From positions 26,613-90,612 of the forward strand of contig JANXCQ010000017.1 of NCBI GenBank assembly GCA_025060195.1: DNA of 64,000 nucleotides, written 5' to 3'. Shown one piece after another: positions 45,457 to 54,202 of the stretch. Numbering within the stretch: position 1 is the first letter of the stretch; every line of letters begins with the position of its first letter. The notes below the pieces were generated by a model that searched no databases, was not told where the DNA came from, and saw only the letters and a program-made list of their open reading frames with translations. Made by a program: the position numbers and the translations under genes. Origin of the DNA: Gemmatales bacterium (lineage in GTDB: Bacteria > Planctomycetota > Planctomycetia > Gemmatales > HRBIN36).

Positions 45457-46592
45457 CTGTGCCGCTGGACAAGCTGGTTACTGACAATCCTGCCGAGGCA
45501 GGGTTTGACGCGGCGCGGTTGGAACGAGCCTACGACTGGCTTGCGCGTTGGACGAAGGAAGACAAGATACCGGCCGCGGCCATCTGCGTGGGTGGCCGGG
45601 GCCGCATGGTGCGTCCCAGGTTTTTTGGTCGCCAGGACCCTCAGGGGCAGGCGGCGTTACGGAGTGATGCGTTGTTCCTGGTGGCCTCGATTACGAAACC
45701 GGTCACGGCCACGGCAGTGATGCTACTGGTGGAGCGAGGTTATTTGCGGTTGGAGGATCGCGTAGTGGAATACGTGCCCAAGTTTGGTCAGCTGGGTAAG
45801 GAGAGCGTGCAAATACGCCATCTGCTTACCCACACTTCGGGATTGCCCGACATGTTGCCTAACAACGAAAAGTTGCGAGCGGCGCATCAGCCCTTGTCCG
45901 TGTTTATTGAGGAGATTTGCCGCACGCCCTTACTGTTTCCGCCGGGGACGAAAGTCAGTTATCAGAGCATGGGCATGGCGATGTTGGCCGAGGTGGTGCA
46001 CCAGATTAGCGGCATGAGCTTACGCGACTTCCTGCGCAAGGAAATCTTCGAGCCGTTGGGCATGCACGATACCTCATTAGGCTGGCAACCGCAAAAGCGG
46101 GATCGTATCGCACGCATCCGCATCAGCCCCGAACTGGAAAAGACCGATTGGCACTGGAACAGTGCTTATTGGCTGGGTTTCGGAGCACCGTGGGGCGGGT
46201 TGATCACCTCGCCGAGCGATTTTGCACGGTTCTGTCTGATGATGTTGGGACAAGGCCAGCTTGGCCCGGTGCGGATACTTAGTCCGGCGACGGTGCGGGC
46301 GATGACGTGTAACCAGCTCGCGGCCATGCCGCTGGTGCCCGAGGAAGATCGCCGTTGTCGGCCCTGGGGCTTGGGATGGCGCTTGAACTGGCCGGCCAGT
46401 AGTGCCAACTTTGGCGATCTGCTTGGCCCGCGCACTTATGGGCATTGGGGCGCCACGGGCACCCTGTGTTGGCTCGATCCGGATGCGGAGGCTTTCTTAG
46501 TATTGTTTACCACCCAACCACAGGAGCCCGAAGGCCGATTCCTGGCGCGGATTTCTAACTGTGTGGCCGCGGCCTTGTTGCCCAAGACCTGA
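45453..46592 (+). CDS. Serine hydrolase of the class-C beta-lactamase family
   Basis: 379 residues with the SxxK motif SITK (about residue 78-81), a YQS in place of YxN (VSYQSMGMAML) and HWGATGT near the end as the third motif. No signal peptide, so it is unlikely to be a secreted antibiotic-resistance enzyme; esterase or peptidase activity is more probable for such cytosolic members. Translationally coupled to prs by ATGA overlap. Substrate unknown. Confidence 0.82.
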   Translation: MTVPLDKLVTDNPAEAGFDAARLERAYDWLARWTKEDKIPAAAICVGGRGRMVRPRFFGRQDPQGQAALRSDALFLVASITKPVTATAVMLLVERGYLRLEDRVVEYVPKFGQLGKESVQIRHLLTHTSGLPDMLPNNEKLRAAHQPLSVFIEEICRTPLLFPPGTKVSYQSMGMAMLAEVVHQISGMSLRDFLRKEIFEPLGMHDTSLGWQPQKRDRIARIRISPELEKTDWHWNSAYWLGFGAPWGGLITSPSDFARFCLMMLGQGQLGPVRILSPATVRAMTCNQLAAMPLVPEEDRRCRPWGLGWRLNWPASSANFGDLLGPRTYGHWGATGTLCWLDPDAEAFLVLFTTQPQEPEGRFLARISNCVAAALLPKT

Positions 46593-46601
46593 ATTGAAAA
46601 C

Positions 46602-48215
46602 TCAGGGGTTCGGTTCGAGCGGCGATTCCGGATCGGTCAAGAACCGAGCGGCGATGAGGTAACCTTGCGGCGTCGGTTGCACGCGGACGATGTGCGCTGG
46701 CAATGCCACCGCGCCCGGCCGGCCGTCCTGGAAAGGAATGATTTGGACTTGTTCTTCAGGCAGAGGTTGCTGCGCTAGAAAGGAGATACCTGTCGAAGAT
46801 ATGTCCTGACCGACCACCTGAAGCTGATTACCGCCTGGGCTATCGGAAACGCCATAGCAAACCAGCAAAGGTTCGTGAAACTCGAAGCGTTCATGCTGTC
46901 GGCGTTCAGGGGTGGCCATAAGAAAAGAACGCAACTGCTCGAGAAACATCGGACCGAACGATTCCAGGATTTCCCGTTGCCGTTGGCGATATTTTCCGAC
47001 ATATTCTATCTCAATGCTTACTTTTGTCATACTCGACCAGGCGGGCTCGAACCACAGACGTACCTCAAATACGTCGCGTACTACGGGCAGCACTTTCTGC
47101 CACCAGCTTTCCTGCCCGGTAATGCGGACGACGATGTGAAAACTGTCCACCTGCAGCAGGCGCGTAGGCCATTGTGAGAGAAACCCCATGACTTTCTGCC
47201 ACGCCAGGCCAGGGGCAAGCACGGCGGCGCAGGTGTGCTGCAACACGCCCTGGGCAATATAGCGATAGCGCATGCCGCGAAATTCGCGCACTTCAATACC
47301 GCGACTGGCAAACCCGACCAGTCGGCTGACGCTGCGATGAAGTCGCCAATCCTGTTGCCAACCCGGCACATAGAGTTGGGGACTCGGCCCAGACACAGAC
47401 TCGACACGTCCGGGGGCCTCGCGCAGAGCCCGCACCAATTCGCAGCACGTGGCAAAGCGCTCTTCTGGTCGGCGAGCCAAGGCACGCGCCACGGCCTCAC
47501 GATCCTTTGCAGGCAACGGCTCCAAGTCAGGTTGTTGCCAGGACTCCCCGCTCAGATCGCGCAACCGACCAATGTGAAACGGATGGGAACCCGTCAACAA
47601 CTCCTGATACAGTACCGCCAAGCTGAATTGATCACTGGCCCAGTGCGGTCGGCCGGCGAAGACTTCGGGAGCCGCATAGCGGGGACTGTATTGCGCCGCA
47701 GGGCGGCGTTGCGGCACCCACAATAACTCGACCACACCATAATCACTCACAGCCGCCTGACCATTGCGTAGCCATAACACCCGCGGACTTAGGCCTAAGT
47801 GCATCAAGGCATGTTCCTGACGCAAGAAGTCTAAGGCCTCCGCCACCTGTCCGAGCAGGGTCAGCAGTTTCTGTCGCCTTAAACCATAAGGGCCTTCTAA
47901 CGGGATGGTTCGGAAATACTCCGCCCAGGTGCAATCCGCTGCCTCGGTTATCAGAATCAGGCGTCCGCCTTCGGGAATCACCGCTTCCACAGGCAGCAAG
48001 TAAGGATGCCGTATCGAGGTGAGCCGTTCCTCGGCCAGCGTAGGCACCGGACTATCGGGATGAACCGCAAAACCCTTGACGTAAGTAACCAGCCGCGGCT
48101 TACCGTCGGGTCCGATGGCGCGCCATACTGCGCGTAACCGATTCTCCTCCAGGCAGCTTTCAAACCGCAGCCCCTGATGTAGAACTAGCTTGCGCTCGGC
48201 TGCCAGCGTGGCCAC
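46602..48215 (-). CDS. Pseudokinase-PilZ fusion protein
   Basis: 537 residues. Residues about 15-265 follow the Ser/Thr kinase fold: TYVKGF holds the VAIK-type Lys, MHLGLSPRVL replaces HRDLKPEN (catalytic Asp is Gly, Asn is Val), VSDYGVVE keeps the DFG Asp, then YAAPEVF and SDQFSLAVLYQELLTG. A middle domain of unknown fold follows. The last 110 residues are PilZ-like: RRQHERF and VVGQDISSTGISFL match the RxxxR and D/NxSxxG cyclic-di-GMP motifs. GTG 48215 has GGAGGGAGG upstream; GTG 48236 is open but weaker. Confidence 0.82.
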   Translation of the reverse strand: MATLAAERKLVLHQGLRFESCLEENRLRAVWRAIGPDGKPRLVTYVKGFAVHPDSPVPTLAEERLTSIRHPYLLPVEAVIPEGGRLILITEAADCTWAEYFRTIPLEGPYGLRRQKLLTLLGQVAEALDFLRQEHALMHLGLSPRVLWLRNGQAAVSDYGVVELLWVPQRRPAAQYSPRYAAPEVFAGRPHWASDQFSLAVLYQELLTGSHPFHIGRLRDLSGESWQQPDLEPLPAKDREAVARALARRPEERFATCCELVRALREAPGRVESVSGPSPQLYVPGWQQDWRLHRSVSRLVGFASRGIEVREFRGMRYRYIAQGVLQHTCAAVLAPGLAWQKVMGFLSQWPTRLLQVDSFHIVVRITGQESWWQKVLPVVRDVFEVRLWFEPAWSSMTKVSIEIEYVGKYRQRQREILESFGPMFLEQLRSFLMATPERRQHERFEFHEPLLVCYGVSDSPGGNQLQVVGQDISSTGISFLAQQPLPEEQVQIIPFQDGRPGAVALPAHIVRVQPTPQGYLIAARFLTDPESPLEPNP

Positions 48216-48537
48216 GAATCCTCCCTCCCCGCCCACGGGTCGGCCCTAAGCACGAGAGCCTCGATGCTGCGCCACGAAACTCGACGCGCGTTTCAGCACG
48301 ACTTCCCTTAGGTCGTCGCCGGATACCGTCGCCTAGGTCACAAAAGCTGGCCTATCCAATCACCGCGCATAAAAAGGGCGAGAGAGGGTCCCCTCACCAG
48401 CTCCCAGCTCTCCCTCCCTCGCCTGGTGCTGGCGCCCCTCCCCAAAGGCACCAGCCCGCCAAAGAGGAGGACCATGCGCAGTCACTCGTGCCTCTCTTTG
48501 GTCGCTCTAATCTAGGTCATAATCTTGGCTCAGTCAA
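48216..48537. other. Intergenic region with an inverted repeat
   Basis: Divergent promoters for the pseudokinase and the MFS gene should lie here. It includes a C/T-rich block and the inverted repeat CTGGTGC (48423-48429) with GCACCAG (48448-48454). No recognised operator. Confidence 0.35.
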
Positions 48538-49998
48538 ATGAAACGTCTTAGTATGCAACCCCAAGTGGTCGATCACGGCGTGCGTTACCGCGTGCTGGCT
48601 TTTTTGTGTGTGCTCTCCATGATCACTTATCTGGATCGCGTGGCCATGGGCGCAGCGGCGCCGGCGATTGCTGCGGCATTATTCGGCCCGGGCACGGGTG
48701 TGGAAGTTCTCAAGTGGGCATTCACCGCATTCACGTTCGCCTACGCGGCATTTGAAGTGCCCAGCGGCTGGTTGGGGGACGTTTTCGGACCGAAACGCAC
48801 CTTGATTCGCATCGTCCTCTGGTGGTCAGCTTTCACCGCCCTGACTGGATTCACTGCTTGGGAAATTGTCCAAGGGCGCTATGTCTTCGGTACTGGCGAA
48901 GTGGCCCTATTATGGCTCATCGCCATTCGTTTCCTCTTCGGCGTCGGTGAGGCGGGCGCCTATCCCAACATTACACGGGCCCTGCACAACTGGATGCCCT
49001 TGAGCGAACGTGGCCGTGCCCAAGGAGCTATCTGGTTCAGTGGCCGACTTATGGGCGGATTGACCCCCCTGATTTGGGTCCTGCTCGTGGAATGGTTCTT
49101 AGTGCGTGCCCTGGGGCTGTCTCATGACCTGAGCTGGCGGGTAGCCTTTTGGATATTCGGCGGTTTGGGGGTAATCTGGTGCCTAGCCTTTGCGGCCTAT
49201 TTTAGCGACCGCCCAGAACAGCATCCCCAAGTCAGCCAAGGCGAACTGGATTTCATCCAACTAGGCCGCCTTGGTGAAGAAAGTGCCCACGCGGGAGTCC
49301 CCTGGCTGCAACTGTTGACCGACCGCAATCTCTGGACGCTGTGCCTGATGTATTTCTGTGCCGCCTTCGGCTGGTATTTTCACATCACCTACCTGCCCGG
49401 CTTCCTGGAGCGTCACTACAACGTCCCCAAAGAAAGCCTGCTGGGCGGATTGTTCAAAGGCGGCCCGCTGATCTTCGGGGCACTGGGATGCATAGTGGGA
49501 GGCTGGCTCACCGATGCCTGGCTACGCCGCACCGGCGACCGCACATGGGCACGCCGTCGTTTTGGTATCCTGGGCCACTTGCTCTGCGCCGCGTGTTTCC
49601 CCCTGTGCATCTTCGCCCCCTGGGCCTGGTTATTCGCCCTGTGCATCTCCCTCGCCGCTTTCTGGAATGACATCACTATGGGGCCTAGTTGGGCCATCTG
49701 CCAAGACATCGGCAAACGTTACGCCGCTATCGTCGCAGGGTGCATGAACACCATCGGCAATCTCGGCGGCGCCGCCGCTAATCTGGTAACAGGCACGATC
49801 GTCGAGTGGACGAAACACTACCTGCAAAACACGCATCCATCGTTAGATGCGGAACGCCTCGGCTACAACTTGAACTTCGTCCTCTTTTCAGCCGTTTACC
49901 TCACCGCCACTGTGCTTTGGTTCTTCATTGACGCTACGAAACCCGTTGCCGGACAACGTGATTTCGACCCGGAGCATCAAGCTGGGCGAAAAGCGTAA
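48538..49998 (+). CDS. MFS transporter (anion:cation symporter-like)
   Basis: 486 residues, 12 predicted membrane helices. Family marks: ITYLDRVAMGAAAPAI in helix 1, GWLGDVFGPKRTLI (MFS loop 2-3 motif), FLFGVGEAGAYPNITRA (helix 4, typical for ACS-type hexuronate/organic anion carriers) and ERGRAQGAIWFSGRLMGG. Substrate unknown; sugar acids are typical for this subgroup. No strong ribosome site before ATG 48538. Confidence 0.85.
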   Translation: MKRLSMQPQVVDHGVRYRVLAFLCVLSMITYLDRVAMGAAAPAIAAALFGPGTGVEVLKWAFTAFTFAYAAFEVPSGWLGDVFGPKRTLIRIVLWWSAFTALTGFTAWEIVQGRYVFGTGEVALLWLIAIRFLFGVGEAGAYPNITRALHNWMPLSERGRAQGAIWFSGRLMGGLTPLIWVLLVEWFLVRALGLSHDLSWRVAFWIFGGLGVIWCLAFAAYFSDRPEQHPQVSQGELDFIQLGRLGEESAHAGVPWLQLLTDRNLWTLCLMYFCAAFGWYFHITYLPGFLERHYNVPKESLLGGLFKGGPLIFGALGCIVGGWLTDAWLRRTGDRTWARRRFGILGHLLCAACFPLCIFAPWAWLFALCISLAAFWNDITMGPSWAICQDIGKRYAAIVAGCMNTIGNLGGAAANLVTGTIVEWTKHYLQNTHPSLDAERLGYNLNFVLFSAVYLTATVLWFFIDATKPVAGQRDFDPEHQAGRKA

Positions 49999-50398
49999 CT
50001 TATGGCGCGCCAACATTACTCTAAACGGTTCCATAGACCTGCGCTCTGTCCGGCGTTTCACCAGACGCGGAGTTAGCCTTCCTTCGTAAGAATAGAACGC
50101 TCCGACGTTTATGCCGCCATGGCCTTGGTATTGTGGATTCTCAGGCACCCTGAGAAACTCGTTGTTTCTCGCCTGGCCAATTTTGTCACATTCGTGCCCA
50201 GGGGAAAGTTTCACCTAATAGTAAGGGGATAATGTGTGCCGGCCGTCAATAATGCTGAATTCCAAGCGCTGTTAGCCCACGGCACATGGCCGTGTGCTTC
50301 TCGATAAGCAATCCTTGAGACCATGAGCGACCAGGTCCGAGGTCTGAGTCACAATCAAGGCCTCCGGACATTGGGATGATCCATCAAGGAGTAAACGC
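49999..50398. other. Intergenic region with two hairpins
   Basis: No gene. A perfect eight-base stem TTCTCAGG/CCTGAGAA with a three-base loop lies at 50138-50156, and a six-base stem CACGGC/GCCGTG at 50278-50294. The first may end or stabilise the MFS message; neither has a T-run. Confidence 0.4.
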
Positions 50399-51892
50399 TT
50401 GGCAAGCGACCTGACCCAACCCAACCACGCGGCTCCGCATCAACCCGGTATTGTATTGCTCATGGATTGCGAACACGCGGGTCGGCTCAAACCTTCACAC
50501 TTACTTATCCTTCGCGACTGGCTGACCCATCACTTCGGCCCTGTTGCGGGAATTCACCTGTTTGTTCCCATCTCTCGTGAATCGAAACGACTACGCCCTT
50601 TCGCTGAGTTAGGCTGCCAAATCCACTGTCTTCCCAACCGCCAAGTCTCGGTGCCCGAAATTCTGAATCAGGTCTTACGCAACAACCTGGCACATTGGCC
50701 CAAATATGTGGCGGTTTTTTCCGGCCGAACCGCAACGGCTTCAGCGGTAGATGTAATCGTGCAAAACAACCGGTTACCCATTCTTTTGGGGCGCGCTCGG
50801 CAGATATCTAAGAAACTGGCTTTCGAAGTGCAACGCTACATCGGTCAGGTCTATTCGGTAAGACTTCTCCAAGGCCAGGAAGATTCCCCCTTGGTGATCA
50901 AACCCGTAGGCCGCATACCAGGTACAAATGGTAAACGGAATGCCACTGCTAAAGTGTCCAATCAGCCAACTCAAACTGCGGAGAGTGGCGCCTCAGCGTC
51001 GTCAACAATACCTAGTGCCCCTAAAGTATCTCGTCAGCCCAATCAAATTGCCAGGGCGAAGCCAGCTCGACCGCTATCATCTCACGCCGCTGGTTTGGCC
51101 GTCTTCGTGGATTTGGAAAACCTCTCTTGGTTACGGGCAGATGTCTTGCAACAATTGCTTACCATCCTTAGCGACCGATTCGGTTTGGCCACTCTGGTAC
51201 GTGTATATGCGAATACAGATTTAGGGCGCGGGTTCATCCAGACCATGCGAGGTCAGCAGTTTCATGTAGTCCTCGTGGACACCACGCGTAACATTGTAGA
51301 CGAAGTCATCATGTGCGAGATAGCTAATCAACTGGCGCAACTGCCGCAGACAGTCGCGCTGTTCACCGGCGACGGGGATTTCGTAAGCACGCTAAGCCGC
51401 ATCGCCGATACGGGCCGCACTCCGGTTGTGCTCGCAACCTCAAAAAGTTTCAGTCCGCTCTTGTATCGGACCATTAGCCGTGCTAGAGGCGCCCTCTACT
51501 TAGTGCAACCCGAGCGAAATCGCATTGTTTTCACGCCCGTCCTGGAAGCACCGTATCAGACCCCTCCGATTTCGCATAGTGCCTCGGACCAAGCTTCTGT
51601 TTCACCCCATATCGAGCCCACTGGTCCCGTTTACGTCGGCTCTCAAACAGGCAATCACTTATCCACCCAGCAAGACAACCCAATATCCCACGCCTCTAGT
51701 GCCCCCAAACTTCCTGTCTCCAACGCCAAGGATTGGTGGACCTCTCATTTCGACCCGAAGCCAAAACAGCTACCTACACCCTACGACTATTCCCCAATGT
51801 CTGGCCCTCAGGAGACGCACCAACAACCGAGGCCCAATGGCATTTTGTCGCGCTTACGGCAGTGGTTCATAAATTGGTTGGACTCCCTCTAA
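50399..51892 (+). CDS. Tandem NYN-domain protein (one degenerate, one intact)
   Basis: 497 residues. Residues about 17-150 form a first NYN/PIN-like unit (GIVLLMDCEHAG...) that keeps only the first acidic residue. After a 75-residue Ser/Thr/Pro-rich linker, a second NYN unit (about 231-375) has the full set: LAVFVDLENLSW, VDEVIMCEIANQL and LFTGDGDFVSTL. NYN domains are metal-dependent RNases of the PIN fold. The last 120 residues are low-complexity, ending with a short amphipathic helix (LRQWFINWLDSL). TTG 50399 has AAGGAG seven bases upstream. No partner gene stands out. Confidence 0.8.
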   Translation: MASDLTQPNHAAPHQPGIVLLMDCEHAGRLKPSHLLILRDWLTHHFGPVAGIHLFVPISRESKRLRPFAELGCQIHCLPNRQVSVPEILNQVLRNNLAHWPKYVAVFSGRTATASAVDVIVQNNRLPILLGRARQISKKLAFEVQRYIGQVYSVRLLQGQEDSPLVIKPVGRIPGTNGKRNATAKVSNQPTQTAESGASASSTIPSAPKVSRQPNQIARAKPARPLSSHAAGLAVFVDLENLSWLRADVLQQLLTILSDRFGLATLVRVYANTDLGRGFIQTMRGQQFHVVLVDTTRNIVDEVIMCEIANQLAQLPQTVALFTGDGDFVSTLSRIADTGRTPVVLATSKSFSPLLYRTISRARGALYLVQPERNRIVFTPVLEAPYQTPPISHSASDQASVSPHIEPTGPVYVGSQTGNHLSTQQDNPISHASSAPKLPVSNAKDWWTSHFDPKPKQLPTPYDYSPMSGPQETHQQPRPNGILSRLRQWFINWLDSL

Positions 51893-52016
51893 TCAAGTCC
51901 TATAACGAGACGATTGCCGCGATAATTAGCTTCCCCTATCTTAAGGCGAGCAAGTCTAAGCCCGAGACCAGGGGCCTACTTGATCAAGCTTTACGTCTTA
52001 ACCAGGAGGGCTTACT

Positions 52017-52496
52017 ATGCGCAAAGTTCACTGGTTGAGGGTGATATTGCTCGGTACTGGACTAATCGTCAGCGCGGTGAGATTTGAACTGCTGGCTCAA
52101 GATCAGTTCAAAATTGTCAAGGAGTGGAAAGGCGGCTTCAGTGGGGTAGATAAGCCCGCCCAAGTCGTGATCCGAGATGCCAAAACTTGGGCCGATTGGT
52201 GGGACAAAGTACATAGCCGCGTTATCCCAAAACCCGAGTTACCCGAAGTAGATTTCACTAAGCACATGGTCGTGGCCGTGTTTATGGGCATGCGCAGCAC
52301 AGGGGGTTATGCCATCCGCATTACGGACGTTCGCTGGGATAAAGCCAAAGACAAACTCCAAATCTTAGTTCAGGAGATATCACCTGCGCCCGGTGCTATC
52401 GTCACCCAGGCCCTCACTCAGCCCTACCATATCGTGGTCATACCCAGAACGGAAAAAACGGTCGAATTTATCTTAGAAAAAATCACAGGTAAATAG
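52017..52496 (+). CDS. Secreted PrcB C-terminal-domain protein
   Basis: 159 residues with a signal peptide (about 1-27). The domain runs WADWWDKVHS, HMVVAVFMGMRSTGGYAIRI and TQALTQPYHIVVIPR, the wording of the protease-complex subunit PrcB C-terminal domain. Function in planctomycetes is unknown; in spirochetes the domain is associated with a surface protease. AGGAGGG precedes ATG 52017. Confidence 0.75.
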   Translation: MRKVHWLRVILLGTGLIVSAVRFELLAQDQFKIVKEWKGGFSGVDKPAQVVIRDAKTWADWWDKVHSRVIPKPELPEVDFTKHMVVAVFMGMRSTGGYAIRITDVRWDKAKDKLQILVQEISPAPGAIVTQALTQPYHIVVIPRTEKTVEFILEKITGK

Positions 52497-52497
52497 C

Positions 52498-52518
52498 CTT
52501 CTAAGTGCGACTTAGAAG
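52498..52518 (+). terminator. Perfect hairpin right after the PrcB-like gene
   Basis: Eight-base stem CTTCTAAG/CTTAGAAG around a five-base loop, two bases after the stop codon. No T-run follows, so it may be an RNA-stability or attenuating element between this and the next gene, rather than a true terminator. Confidence 0.4.
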
Positions 52519-52562
52519 CGCCGTAGCACAACGCTCAACTGGTAGAGCCTTAGGAGGAGCTT

Positions 52563-53555
52563 ATGCAGCGCATTAGCTGGGTCTTGCTAATTGCGTTTAG
52601 TGGCACATGGTGGCTCAGTATTCATAACCCCGTTCCTGGACAAAGTCCACTTAGCATCAAGATCGAACAGGTGGCCTATGGAGGTTGGAAGAATAATCTT
52701 CGGATTAGCAACGGGGAAGTGGAACTCATCGCAACTTTAGATGTCGGACCCCGTATTATTCGCTATGGTTTTGTCGGCCATCAGAACGTTTTTCACGAAT
52801 ATGCCGATCAATTGGGCAAATCCGGCGAAAAAGATTGGCAAATTCGCGGCGGCCACCGGCTCTGGGTTGCTCCTGAAGACGAAAAACGCACCTATTTTCC
52901 TGACAACGCCCCTGTCAAATATCACCAGCGCGCTGGACGAATCGTACTTACTCCACCTCCCGAAACTCCCTGGGGCCTGCAAAAGGAAATCGAAATTCTT
53001 CTTCATCCGCAAGGGACCCGGGTCGACGTATTTCATCGCATCCGCAACGTTGGAAAGGAACCGACGCAACTTGCCCCGTGGGCACTTAGTGTGATGGCGC
53101 CCGGAGGCGTCGAGGTGATTCCCTTACCCCCGAAACAACCTCACCCTCAGGCTCTCCTGCCGAACCAGGTATTAGTGCTCTGGCCTTATTTCGACTTCAC
53201 CGACCCTCGTTACACCTTCGGTAAGCAGGTGATTCTCTTACGCCACGACTCGAAACGCGGACCCACCAAGATCGGACTAAGACACACTCTCGGCTGGGCC
53301 GCTTATGCCAACCGCGGGACCTTATTTATCAAACGTTTTCATTTCCTGGCCGAACGAACATATCCCGATTTCGGGGTCAATTATGAAACTTTCACTAACG
53401 AAGACATGTTAGAAATGGAAACCCTAGGCCCCTTAGTCACTCTTCAACCTGGTGAAGAAGTCCTGCATAGCGAAAGCTGGGAGCTACGTCGCTTCGACCG
53501 TAAGATCACGAATGAAGACGACGCCCTGCGTCTAGTAGTTAGTCAAATTCGCTAA
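52563..53555 (+). CDS. Secreted beta-rich protein, unknown (aldose-epimerase-like pattern)
   Basis: 330 residues with a signal peptide (to about residue 26). The rest is beta-rich: LRISNGEVELIATLDVGPRI (aromatic/charged strands), GGHRLWVAPEDE, LHPQGTRVDVFHRIRN and LTLGP-like strands. The ordering, beginning with an element like 'NGEVELIATLDVGPRI' and then 'GGHRLW', is reminiscent of galactose-mutarotase-like carbohydrate-binding folds (DUF4380 type), but no catalytic pair can be proved. AGGAGGAG precedes ATG 52563. Confidence 0.65.
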   Translation: MQRISWVLLIAFSGTWWLSIHNPVPGQSPLSIKIEQVAYGGWKNNLRISNGEVELIATLDVGPRIIRYGFVGHQNVFHEYADQLGKSGEKDWQIRGGHRLWVAPEDEKRTYFPDNAPVKYHQRAGRIVLTPPPETPWGLQKEIEILLHPQGTRVDVFHRIRNVGKEPTQLAPWALSVMAPGGVEVIPLPPKQPHPQALLPNQVLVLWPYFDFTDPRYTFGKQVILLRHDSKRGPTKIGLRHTLGWAAYANRGTLFIKRFHFLAERTYPDFGVNYETFTNEDMLEMETLGPLVTLQPGEEVLHSESWELRRFDRKITNEDDALRLVVSQIR

Positions 53556-53607
53556 TCATGTTCGGTAATCATGCAAGTAGAGGAAAAGCGTACCGACGAG
53601 GAACTCA

Positions 53608-54183
53608 ATGATGGCTGCAAAGAAGATTCTGATATTAGTGGGCGATTATGTCGAAGACTATGAGGCGATGGTGCCATTTCAGGCGCTGCTCATGTTAGGA
53701 CACACAGTCCACGCGGTCTGTCCTGGAAAACGAGCCGGTCAGACCGTGCGGACCGCGGTTCACGATTTTGAAGGCGACCAGACTTATAGCGAAAAACCCG
53801 GCCATCACTTCCGCCTAAATGCCACGTTCGAGGAAATTCGCCCCGAAGACTACGATGCCTTAGTCGTGCCCGGTGGTCGTGCCCCCGAATACCTCCGGCT
53901 GAATCCCCGCGTTTTAGAAATTGTTCGACATTTTGCGCAGGCTCGAAAACCTATCGCGGCGATCTGTCATGGCTTGCAATTATTAGCCGCTGCCGGCGTT
54001 CTACAAGGCAAAAAAGTTACCGCCTATCCGGCCGTAGGCCCAGAAGTTCGCGCCAGCGGTGGCGAATATATCGAAATTCCTGTGGATCAGGCCCTGACCG
54101 ATGGAAATTTAGTGACTGCCCCCGCCTGGCCGGCTCACCCAGCGTGGCTCGCTCAATTTATCCAGCTCCTCGATAGCCGATAG
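53608..54183 (+). CDS. DJ-1/PfpI family protein
   Basis: 191 residues, flavodoxin-like fold. [29 protein letters not shown] and the nucleophile elbow [12 protein letters not shown] (Cys) are present, the last with the adjacent His. Bacterial members are glyoxalase III, deglycase or protease-like; the specific activity is not known here. GAGGAA precedes the ATG. It is followed after 19 bases by the coiled-coil gene. Confidence 0.88.
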   Translation: MMAAKKILILVGDYVEDYEAMVPFQALLMLGHTVHAVCPGKRAGQTVRTAVHDFEGDQTYSEKPGHHFRLNATFEEIRPEDYDALVVPGGRAPEYLRLNPRVLEIVRHFAQARKPIAAICHGLQLLAAAGVLQGKKVTAYPAVGPEVRASGGEYIEIPVDQALTDGNLVTAPAWPAHPAWLAQFIQLLDSR

Positions 54184-54202
54184 CACGATCGGAGTTACGA
54201 GC

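Noticed and set aside
52533..52548. tRNA-like D-arm (GCTC-AACTGGTA-GAGC) before the gene at 52563
   Set aside because: No anticodon or T arm follows; a ribosome site and start codon come within 20 bases. At most a remnant or coincidence.
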